NCBI RefSeq assembly: GCF_009806985.1
Contig: NZ_WUAX01000004.1
Span: 1-64,000, forward strand
Direction: 5' to 3'
Length of the DNA: 64,000 nucleotides
Source: Halorubrum sp. JWXQ-INN 858
GTDB lineage: Archaea > Halobacteriota > Halobacteria > Halobacteriales > Haloferacaceae
In this document: positions 26,392 to 33,462 of the stretch, piece after piece
Layout of the letters: the number at the start of each line of letters is the position of its first letter
How positions within the stretch are numbered: the first letter of the stretch is position 1
The notes under the pieces: model-generated
What the model was told of the DNA's origin: nothing
Seen by the model: the letters and a program-made list of their open reading frames with translations, nothing else
Database searches by the model: none
Translations under genes and position numbers: made by a program

Positions 26392-27780
26392 TTACAGCTC
26401 GTCGGCCCACGGCCACGAGCGCTCGTCGCCGAACGGCCACGTGCCCGTGGCTTTCATCCCGACGTCGAAGCGCTCCTCGACGACCTCCGATGCGACGTCC
26501 TCGACCGACCGCCCCTCGACCGGACGGTCCGCCTCCGCGAGCTTCGCGACGCCGCCGGCGGACAGCACCGCCAGCTCGCGGAGGTCCCGGGGGTCGAGCT
26601 TGTCGAGCGTGTCGCCGTGGGTGTGCCCCCAGCCGCGGTCGTTGCCGCCGGAGCTGGACCGCCCCTGTGCGCCCGGCACGCCGCGCTGGACGAACGGCCA
26701 GTGGTCGCTGTGGGGGCGGAGCCCCTCCTCGATGGCGACCGGGATCCCGTACTCGTCGCTCACCTCCGAGAACGCCTCGCCGATCGCGTCGAAGCCGTGG
26801 GTGTGGACCTCGAGATCGCGGGAGTACCCCGCGCCGTCCATGTTCACGACGGCCTTGACGCGGTCGAGGTCGTGCGTGTGCGTCCAGTAGTAGGAGCCGT
26901 ACAGTCCGACCTCCTCCGCGCCGACGACGAGGAACCGGACCTTCGTCTCGAGCTCGTCCTCGATCGACGCGAGGATCCGCGCGACGGAGACGACGAGCGC
27001 GGAGCCGAAGCCGTTGTCGTTCGCGCCGGTCCCGACGTCGTGGGCGTCGAGGTGGGCGGTGTACAGCACCTCCTCGTCGGTGTCCGGGCCGATGACGCCC
27101 TCGACGTTCCGCGAGGTCGCCGGCTCCGTTCGAGTCTCGACGTCGAGCGTGGCGTCGATACCGCCGTCGTCGATCGCGTCACAGTGTCGGCTGAGACGCG
27201 CCCCCAGCTCCTTGCTGAGCCCGACCGCCGGGATCGGGCCGGGGCCGTCGGTGTCGCCGATCCCGCCGGTCGGGGGGAGCGCGCCCTCCAGGTGATTGTA
27301 GAACAGGAACGCCTCCGCGCCCGACTCCGCGGCGTAGCCGTACTTCTCGCTCCGGTGGACCCAGCGCCCGTAGTCGTCCGGGGTGACGCTCGAGGCCATC
27401 GCGATCGTCCCGGAGAGGTCGACGTCCTCGAAGTCCTCCGGGAGGCCGTACCCCATGTCGACGATCTCGCCGGTCACCGTCCCCGAGGGGCTGCCCGGCA
27501 GCTCGACGAGCTCGTGGGAGCCGTCGAAGACGTTCGTGCGTCCGCCGTGGTCGATCGTCAGCGACGCGCCCTCCCGCCACCAGCCCGGGACCGGGAACGA
27601 CGTCTCCGTGACCTCGGACACGCCCGCCGTTTCGAGGGCGTCGGCGATCAGCTCCGCGGCGATCGCCTCGCCCTCGTGGCCCGCCATCCGGTCGCCGAGG
27701 TCGGAGAGCTCGGCCAGAAGCTCCCAAGCCGTCGTGTCCGTGTACGCCTCGCCGATCGCCGCGGGTGGTACGCTCGTCAT
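26392..27780 (-). CDS. M28-family zinc metallopeptidase with PA domain
   Basis: 462 residues from the ATG at 27780. In order: an N-terminal cap, a protease-associated region (GEIVDMGYGLPEDF to VLFYNH-like, about 120-220), and the M28 catalytic domain. Zinc ligands and catalytic residues are seen in TAHLDAHD, GANDNGFGSA, the Glu pair of VGAEEVGLYGS, the Asp of VNMDGAG and the final His of WGHTHGDTLDK. Aminopeptidase or carboxypeptidase activity on peptides is expected. There is no clear signal peptide, so it is probably cytoplasmic. The frame remains open far upstream, but nothing there resembles the family. Confidence 0.88.
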   Translation of the reverse strand: MTSVPPAAIGEAYTDTTAWELLAELSDLGDRMAGHEGEAIAAELIADALETAGVSEVTETSFPVPGWWREGASLTIDHGGRTNVFDGSHELVELPGSPSGTVTGEIVDMGYGLPEDFEDVDLSGTIAMASSVTPDDYGRWVHRSEKYGYAAESGAEAFLFYNHLEGALPPTGGIGDTDGPGPIPAVGLSKELGARLSRHCDAIDDGGIDATLDVETRTEPATSRNVEGVIGPDTDEEVLYTAHLDAHDVGTGANDNGFGSALVVSVARILASIEDELETKVRFLVVGAEEVGLYGSYYWTHTHDLDRVKAVVNMDGAGYSRDLEVHTHGFDAIGEAFSEVSDEYGIPVAIEEGLRPHSDHWPFVQRGVPGAQGRSSSGGNDRGWGHTHGDTLDKLDPRDLRELAVLSAGGVAKLAEADRPVEGRSVEDVASEVVEERFDVGMKATGTWPFGDERSWPWADEL

Positions 27781-28195
27781 GCCCGTTCGGACACAGGACG
27801 CGTATATCAGGGTTTGGAAGCCGGCGGTCGAACCGATTGACGTGAGACGGGCGAACGGGCCGGCATGGGGCAGGCGGACGGGCCGACATGGAGCAGGCGA
27901 GCGAGCGCCGATGCGGAGTCGTCGAAACGCGGAATAACCAGCGGTCATCTCCGCTCCCCGCGGCCATGTGTTATGCGTATGGGTAATTATTAGGCCGGGG
28001 AAGACGATCGATCGATCGAGATGGCAGCACGAACCCCGCGGGTCGCTATCGACCACCTGACCGTCGTACCGGTCGGTTTCGACCCCGATGACGAAGGCGA
28101 AAGTGGCTCCGACAGCGACCGCGAGGGCGACGGAAACCCCGGTTCCAACCGCCCGACGTAGCCCGCCCGCGCCGACGCTCGGAGCTCCGAGGCCC
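27781..28195. other. 415-base gap with AT-rich promoter-like patch
   Basis: This stretch separates the peptidase and regulator genes, both minus strand. It holds repeats of gggcgaacgggccg-like sequence (27845-27900), an AT-rich patch with taattatt at about 27983-27990, and three GATC units just before an ATG at 28021 on the plus strand (see the 46-codon candidate). A minus-strand frame has one pilin-like hydrophobic segment, which I reject as a gene. Confidence 0.5.
28021..28161 (+). CDS. Candidate 46-residue acidic microprotein
   Basis: ATG at 28021, stop TAG at 28159-28161. The product starts MAARTPRVAIDHL and ends in an Asp/Glu/Ser/Gly-rich tail. Its support is the TATA-like taattatt 31-38 bases upstream and the acidic composition expected of a halophile. 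Against it: it is short, has no recognised family, and lies in a gap with repeats. Speculative. Confidence 0.25.
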   Translation: MAARTPRVAIDHLTVVPVGFDPDDEGESGSDSDREGDGNPGSNRPT

Positions 28196-28990
28196 TCAGT
28201 CGCCGACGGCGTCCGACAGCTCGACCGCGGTCGCCGAGAGCTCGTCGAACCGCTCGTCCGCCCAGTCGAGCACGGCCGGGTCGGACGACTCGAACACACA
28301 CCGCGGGTTGTTTCGCTCGTCGTGGGCGATCACGCACGCGGTCTCCTCGTCCCGGAACAGCCCGAACCCGATCGGTTCGGTCGCGATCAGGACCGACGCG
28401 TTCTCGTCCACCAGCGCCCGGTCCGTCGCCGGGCCGAAGTCCTCGACCGATGCGTCGAGCACCTCTCGGTCGATTATCAGCCGGATGCGCGCCCCGCGGT
28501 CGAGCGCCTCCGCGGCCGCCTCGTTGTACTGCCGGGTGACGATCGGCGATATCGACCGGATGCTCTCGCCGGTGCCGCCACGGATCACCTCGACGACGCG
28601 ATCGACGGCCGCCAGCGGGTCGCGGTCGTCGGCGACCGTGAGCTCGCCTTCGGTCAACGCAGACGGGGGGAACCCCGCCCCGACGCGCTCGAGGTCGGCC
28701 GCGAACCGCCCGTAGCGATCGGCCCGTTCGATCTCCGAGAGCAGGTCCTCGTACGCGTCGTGGACGCGCTCACCGGTCGCCGTCACGTGGTACGCGCTCC
28801 CGCGTTTGACCACCCAGTCGCGTTCGCGGAACCCGGCGAGGATCCGCTGGACGGTCGTTCTGGTGGCGTCGACCGCGTCCGTCAGCGCCGCCGGTCGGCG
28901 CGGATCGTCCCGCAGCGCCCGCAGGATCGCGGCGCGCGCCGGCGATCCCGAGAGGAATCTCGCCCCGTCGTGTCCGATCTCGGCCCCCAT
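28196..28990 (-). CDS. Winged-helix regulator with DUF1724/FilR1-like C-terminal domain
   Basis: 264 residues. The N-terminal winged helix has RAAILRALRDDPRRPAALTDAV then TRTTVQRILAGFRERDWV (recognition helix, about 42-60). A linker follows, then a C-terminal domain of about 150 residues of the methanogen FilR1/DUF1724 type (RLIIDREVLDA, then the Asp/Glu-containing IATEPIGFGLFRDE). Haloarchaea have many such regulators, presumed to sense small ligands. No target gene can be named. It is preceded by a TATA-poor region and divergent from nothing nearby, as the next gene is on the same strand. Confidence 0.82.
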   Translation of the reverse strand: MGAEIGHDGARFLSGSPARAAILRALRDDPRRPAALTDAVDATRTTVQRILAGFRERDWVVKRGSAYHVTATGERVHDAYEDLLSEIERADRYGRFAADLERVGAGFPPSALTEGELTVADDRDPLAAVDRVVEVIRGGTGESIRSISPIVTRQYNEAAAEALDRGARIRLIIDREVLDASVEDFGPATDRALVDENASVLIATEPIGFGLFRDEETACVIAHDERNNPRCVFESSDPAVLDWADERFDELSATAVELSDAVGD

Positions 28991-29108
28991 CGTGCGACCG
29001 TCGGGTACGGATCCCGACGTGTTAACCGTGTCGCCACGGGCCGACTATCGACGCGAACCGCGCCGGAGAGCGAACCGAGACACTCGCCTCGCTCGGCCGC
29101 AGAGCGGT

Positions 29109-29357
29109 TCAGGGACGGTGTCGGAACGTCACGACCGTCCCGATCTCGTCGTCGCCACCGACCGACTCCGTGGTGATCGTGAGCCCGAACACCGCGTCAG
29201 CGCCGACCGCCTCCTCGACGATCGCCCGGAGCGCTTCCGGGTCAGCACCGCCTTCGAGGACCGGGACCCGAACCCGCTCCCGGCTGACGCCGACGTCGCC
29301 GAGGTCGTAATCGGTGTGCTCGAACGCCTCGCGGATCGCGGTTTCGACGTCGGTCAT
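29109..29357 (-). CDS. Small haloarchaeal protein, unknown function
   Basis: 82 residues from the ATG at 29357 (MTDVETAIREAFE). Predicted soluble alpha/beta, with a central VRVPVLEGGADPEALRAIVEEA segment and C-terminal beta strands. I recognise no domain. TATA tttttaagg at about 29380-29388 sits 25-30 bases before the ATG, so a leaderless start is well supported. The frame stays open upstream through a tandem repeat (29392-29475), but that lies beyond the promoter and is not coding. Confidence 0.65.
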   Translation of the reverse strand: MTDVETAIREAFEHTDYDLGDVGVSRERVRVPVLEGGADPEALRAIVEEAVGADAVFGLTITTESVGGDDEIGTVVTFRHRP

Positions 29358-29391
29358 GTATTCGGTGTCGATGCGTAGTTCCTTAAAAACC

Positions 29392-29475
29392 GGCGGCGAG
29401 AGCGCAGTGAGAGGCGGCGAGAGCGCAGTGAGAGGCGGCGAGAGCGCAGTGAGAGGCGGCGAGAGCGCAGTGAGA
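29392..29475. repeat. 21-base tandem repeat, four copies
   Basis: Four exact or near-exact 21-base copies (unit ggcggcgagagcgcagtgag plus a) lie immediately upstream of the TATA box of the 82-residue gene. There are no spacers, so not CRISPR. Confidence 0.85.
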
Positions 29476-29626
29476 ACACGACGAGAGCACGACGAGAAAG
29501 CGATCACGTTACCGAAGTATCGCAAAAAGATCTCCGTTTATCAAGATCGTTCGACGTTTCGAGGAATTCGTGTCGAACTCACGCCGATAACGGTTCGGCT
29601 GATCACTGCTATGAATAGACTTATGT

Positions 29627-29642
29627 CGTGACGCACGTGACG
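29627..29642. promoter_or_regulatory. Promoter of the transporter operon with a direct-repeat operator candidate
   Basis: CGTGACG, CA, CGTGACG is a direct repeat with 9-base period placed between a TATA-like cttatg (about 29620-29625) and the start codon of the TctC-like gene at 29645. It spans the expected transcription start. A regulator binding here could block initiation. No regulator is identified. Confidence 0.4.
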
Positions 29643-29644
29643 AC

Positions 29645-30643
29645 ATGACTATGAAACGTCGTGATTACCTCAAACGAACCGGCGCACTGGCAGTCCCCGC
29701 TACCCTGGGGGTTGCCGGCTGTCTCGACGACGCGGACGACGGCGACTTCCCCTCCCAGACGCTCTCGTGGATCGTCCCGTTCGGCGAGGGCGGCGGGACC
29801 GACACGTACGCGAGGCAGGTACAGGGCCCGATGCAGGAGGCGTTCGGCGAGTCGATCGAGATCGACAACCAGCCCGGCGCGGGCGGGCTCAACGGGGCAC
29901 AGGCCCTCCACGGGGCAGAGCCCAACGGCTACACGATCGGCTCCGTGAACCTCCCGTCGGTCATCACGTCCTGGCTCGTCCAGGAGCCCGACTTCGATAT
30001 GACCGAGGTCGAGGGCGTCGGCTCGATCGGGCGCTACCCGTTCATGCTGATCGTTAACCCGGCATACGACCACATCACGGACCTCGACGAACTCGTCGAC
30101 GCGTATCAGGACGGCGAGTTCACTCAGTTCGCGATGCAGGGGATCGGCCACTCGACGCACGCCATCGCGCTGCTGCTCCGCGACGAGTACGGGATGGAAT
30201 GGGAAGACATCGTGCCGTACGACGGCGGTGGCCCCACGAACGAGGCGGTGGCGACCGACGAGGTCCCCGTCGGGATCGCGACGGCGACGTCGGCGCTCGG
30301 TCCGTCGGAGGCCGGCGACATCAACGTCGTCGCGAACCTGTCCAGCTCCGAGACGCCCGTCTTCCCGGACATCGCTCCGGCGACCGACCTCGGCTACCCC
30401 AACATCGACTTCGTCTCCGAGACCGTGCTCGCGAAGTTCGCGCCGCCGGGGACCGACCAGGACCGCATCGACGTCATCAGCGAGGCGATGGAGACCGCCG
30501 TCGGGAGCGACGACGTCCAGGCGTGGTCCGACGACACCGGCAACGCCGTCGACTACACCGATCCCGCCGAGACCCACGACCTGCTGATCGAGTCGATCGA
30601 GAGCATCGAGGACTCGGTCGACCTCGCCCAGCTCCGCGAGTAA
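29645..30643 (+). CDS. tctC: Tripartite tricarboxylate transporter substrate-binding lipoprotein (TctC/Bug)
   Basis: 332 residues. The N-terminus is a Tat lipoprotein signal (KRRDYLKRTGALA and a lipobox ending VAGC). The mature part is a Bug-type periplasmic-binding fold: WIVPFGEGGGTDTYAR, IDNQPGAGGLNGAQ and later YDGGGPTNEAVA, matching the ligand-carboxylate contact loops of the family. It captures a carboxylate outside the cell for the TctB/TctA membrane pair encoded directly downstream. The ligand is unknown; the following lactate-utilisation genes point to lactate or another short hydroxyacid. Confidence 0.9.
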   Translation: MTMKRRDYLKRTGALAVPATLGVAGCLDDADDGDFPSQTLSWIVPFGEGGGTDTYARQVQGPMQEAFGESIEIDNQPGAGGLNGAQALHGAEPNGYTIGSVNLPSVITSWLVQEPDFDMTEVEGVGSIGRYPFMLIVNPAYDHITDLDELVDAYQDGEFTQFAMQGIGHSTHAIALLLRDEYGMEWEDIVPYDGGGPTNEAVATDEVPVGIATATSALGPSEAGDINVVANLSSSETPVFPDIAPATDLGYPNIDFVSETVLAKFAPPGTDQDRIDVISEAMETAVGSDDVQAWSDDTGNAVDYTDPAETHDLLIESIESIEDSVDLAQLRE

Positions 30644-30693
30644 TCGAACCACCGCAGTTATAAGCCACCCTCCTCCCTCGATCCGATGATACG

Positions 30694-31368
30694 ATGAAAC
30701 AACGAGTAAGCGACGTCCGCGACCGCCTGACGATGGAGCACGTACTCCTCGCGACGTTCATCGGAACGTCGGTGTACATGCTCGTCGAGTCATACGGGTT
30801 CCAGCCGGCGGGAGCGATGTTCCCCCGGTTCACGTCCGTCGCCGTGATCCTTCTCGGGCTGCTCCTCGTGTTCCGCACGTACCTCCCGACCCCGCTGCAG
30901 CGCGTCGTCACCGACTCGGGCGGGATGTTCGACGTCGAACCGGACGTCGGGGACGACGCCGCGGAAGGCGAAGCGGAGGGATCCGTAGAGGAAACGGAGG
31001 GCGTGAAAACGGAGGGCGTGAAAACAGAGGGCGTGGAAGAGGAAGGCGTGGAAGAGGAGGTTGTCGACGGAGCGAAGGACGCGGAAGGCGGGGCGGCGAC
31101 GGTCGACGACGACGCGCACGTCGGTCGCGGGACGCTGGTGACCGGCGGGCTCTGTGTGGCGTACCTCTTCGCGTCGTACCTCGTCGGGATGCTCTGGGCG
31201 ACTCCCCTGTTCGTGATCGCGTACACGGCGTGGACCCGCCAGCGGTGGTACGCGATCGTCGGGCTCGGGCTCCTCTCGTTCGGGATCGCGTTCCTGTTTT
31301 ACGACGTGCTCAACCTGGATATCGCCTCCGGCTGGATACACGAGTGGCTCGTTACGGAGGTCCTGTAG
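30694..31368 (+). CDS. tctB: TctB-type small membrane subunit of the tripartite transporter
   Basis: 224 residues, four hydrophobic segments: two near the N-terminus (18-36 and 45-65), two near the C-terminus (150-190 and 190-210). Between the second and third lies a roughly 70-residue acidic loop built on the unit EGVKTEGVKTEGVEEEGVEEEV, encoded by a 15-base repeat. This loop is longer than in usual TctB proteins. The gene is directly followed by tctA with no gap (the stop ends at 31368 and the ATG starts at 31369). Confidence 0.82.
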   Translation: MKQRVSDVRDRLTMEHVLLATFIGTSVYMLVESYGFQPAGAMFPRFTSVAVILLGLLLVFRTYLPTPLQRVVTDSGGMFDVEPDVGDDAAEGEAEGSVEETEGVKTEGVKTEGVEEEGVEEEVVDGAKDAEGGAATVDDDAHVGRGTLVTGGLCVAYLFASYLVGMLWATPLFVIAYTAWTRQRWYAIVGLGLLSFGIAFLFYDVLNLDIASGWIHEWLVTEVL

Positions 31369-32877
31369 ATGTCGCTGTCCGTCTTCGTCGAGGCGTTCTG
31401 GACCGTCCTGAGCTGGCCGGTTATCTTCTGGCTCGTCGCCGGCATGCTCATCGGTATCATCGTCGGCTCCCTGCCGGGGCTCGGGGCCTCGCTCGGGATG
31501 GCCATCCTGCTCCCGCTGACGCTCGCGCTCGACGGGATATCGGCGATCATCCTCCTCATCAGCATCTACAGCGGCGCGATGTACGGCGGGTCGATCGCCG
31601 CCATCCTGGTGAACGCACCGGGCACCTCGGCGGCGGCGGCGACGACGTTCGACGGCTACCCGATGTCCAGACAGGGGAAGGCAGTCACCGCGCTGTCGCT
31701 GTCGGCGACCTCCTCGGCGCTGGCCGGATTCATCACGGTCGCGGCGCTGATCGTCGCGTCTCCGGTGTTGATCACCGTCGTCCGGATGTTCGGCTCGCCC
31801 GAATACTTCCTCATCGCCATCCTCGGGTTGGCGATGATCACGATCGTCGCACAGGGGGCGATGGTCAAGGGGCTCATAGCCGGCTTCTTCGGGCTCTCGT
31901 TGACGACCGTCGGGTCCGCCCCGATGACCGCCGACGTTCGGTACACGTTCGACTACTTCGCGCTGTTCGACGGCGTCTCGTTCGTCGCGGCGCTGATCGG
32001 GCTGTTCGCCGTCGCCGAGATGCTGAAGCTCGCGGGCGAACGCGGCGGGATCTCGAAAGGCGAGGTGCGGATGGGCGGCGACGTGCTCCCGGCGGTCAAG
32101 TCCGTCCTCAACCACCCGGTGACGCTGCTCAAGTCCGCGTTCCTCGGGATGGGGATCGGCGCGATCCCCGGCGCGGGGTCGACCGTCTCGAACTTCGTCG
32201 CGTACACCGAAGCGGTCCGGTCGTCCGACGACCCCGGGTCCTTCGGCCACGGGAACGAAGTGGGCGTGATCGCCTCGGAGGCGTCGAACAACGGCACGAT
32301 CGGCGGGTCGGTGGTGCCGGCGATCGCCTTCGGGATCCCGGGCAGCGCCGCGACGGCCGTGCTCATCGGCGGGCTGATCATGCACGGACTCGTCCCAGGC
32401 CCGGAGCTGTTCGACGCGGACGCGAACCTGATCGTCACCTACTCCGTCTTCATCGCGCTGCTCCTCGGGAACGTCATCATCCTCGCCGTGGGGCTCGGGC
32501 TGGTGACTCGCGCCGGCTATCTGACGCGGATCGACACGAAGTACATCATCCCGATGATCATCGCGCTCGCGTTCCTCGGCGCGTTCGCGCTCCGGTCGGG
32601 CAACTGGTTCGACGTGGTGACGATCGTGGCGCTCGGCATCATGGGGTACTACATGAAGCGGTACAACTACTCGATCATCGCGTTCGTCCTCGGGGTCGTC
32701 CTCGGGTCGATCGCCGAGGAGAACCTCTACCGGTCCGTGATCCTCTCGCGACGGGTCGACTTCCCCGTCGACCTCCCGGTGTCGATCTTCTTCGTCCGCC
32801 CGATCTCGCTGCTGCTGCTGGTCGGGATCGTGGTGCTACTGATCGGCCCGATCGTTCGCCCGTACCTCGATCGATAA
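31369..32877 (+). CDS. tctA: TctA-type large membrane subunit of the tripartite transporter
   Basis: 502 residues, about the usual length, with ten to twelve hydrophobic segments. Diagnostic segments: GSLPGLGASLGMAILLPLT near 30-50, the GAMYGGSIAAILVNAPGTSAAAATTFDGYPM signature near 65-100, and the mirrored GAIPGAGSTVSNFVAY near 263 with GIPGSAATAVLIGGL near 325. It forms the secondary-transport channel with TctB, driven by ion gradient. It abuts tctB exactly, so co-expression is near certain. Confidence 0.93.
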   Translation: MSLSVFVEAFWTVLSWPVIFWLVAGMLIGIIVGSLPGLGASLGMAILLPLTLALDGISAIILLISIYSGAMYGGSIAAILVNAPGTSAAAATTFDGYPMSRQGKAVTALSLSATSSALAGFITVAALIVASPVLITVVRMFGSPEYFLIAILGLAMITIVAQGAMVKGLIAGFFGLSLTTVGSAPMTADVRYTFDYFALFDGVSFVAALIGLFAVAEMLKLAGERGGISKGEVRMGGDVLPAVKSVLNHPVTLLKSAFLGMGIGAIPGAGSTVSNFVAYTEAVRSSDDPGSFGHGNEVGVIASEASNNGTIGGSVVPAIAFGIPGSAATAVLIGGLIMHGLVPGPELFDADANLIVTYSVFIALLLGNVIILAVGLGLVTRAGYLTRIDTKYIIPMIIALAFLGAFALRSGNWFDVVTIVALGIMGYYMKRYNYSIIAFVLGVVLGSIAEENLYRSVILSRRVDFPVDLPVSIFFVRPISLLLLVGIVVLLIGPIVRPYLDR

Positions 32878-32934
32878 CGGATCCCGACGAGGGACACCCC
32901 TACAACGATATACTTCCGGGCGCTTTCGACGGAT

Positions 32935-33462
32935 ATGAGCCACGCTAGCGGATCGATCGTGGAGCGGTTCACGTCGGCGCTCGCCGACCTCGACGTGCCC
33001 GTCACGCGGACCACGCCGACCGACTGCGCCGCGACGATCGCGGGGATCGTCGCGGAGCCAGTCGTCGGCGTCGAGCTCCCGTTCGAGGGGGTCACGCTCC
33101 CGGGAGTCGTCGACACCGACCCGAGCCCGTCGTCGCTGGAGGCGGCACGCACCGGGGTCACGCCCGCGTCGTTCGGGATCGCCGACTACGGCAGCGTCGC
33201 GCTGACGGCCACCCCCGACGGGAGCGAGCCGGTGAGCCTGTTCGTCGACCGCCACGTGGCGGTGCTCCGCCGACGCGATCTCCTCCCGGACATGCCGACC
33301 GCCTTCGAGCGGCTCGGCCCCGCGCTGCGGGCGGGCGACAGCGTCGTGTTGGCGACGGGGCCGAGCGCGACGGCAGACATGGGCGAGCTCGTCCGCGGCG
33401 CACACGGACCGAAGGAGGTCCACGTCGTGCTCGTGGACGACGAGGGGGCGACCGATGAGTAG
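32935..33462 (+). CDS. lutC: LUD-domain protein, LutC-like
   Basis: 175 residues with one LUD domain: VVGVELPFEGVTLP, GIADYGSVALT, and the C-terminal LATGPSATADMGELVRGAHGPKEVHVVLV block typical of LutC/YkgG. In bacteria LutABC oxidises L-lactate to pyruvate. A TATA gatatac about 27 bases upstream suggests its own promoter. The gene overlaps the next by eight bases, so translation is coupled with the fused LutB/LutA-like protein. Confidence 0.88.
   Translation: MSHASGSIVERFTSALADLDVPVTRTTPTDCAATIAGIVAEPVVGVELPFEGVTLPGVVDTDPSPSSLEAARTGVTPASFGIADYGSVALTATPDGSEPVSLFVDRHVAVLRRRDLLPDMPTAFERLGPALRAGDSVVLATGPSATADMGELVRGAHGPKEVHVVLVDDEGATDE

Noticed and set aside
27970..28190. A minus-strand frame with one hydrophobic segment resembling an archaeal pilin start.
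   Set aside because: It lacks the conserved cleavage motif and Glu, and continues into repeat-like sequence without domain character.
29392..29475. Regular 21-base repeats as a CRISPR array.
   Set aside because: Copies are adjacent with no spacers and there are no cas genes in the window.
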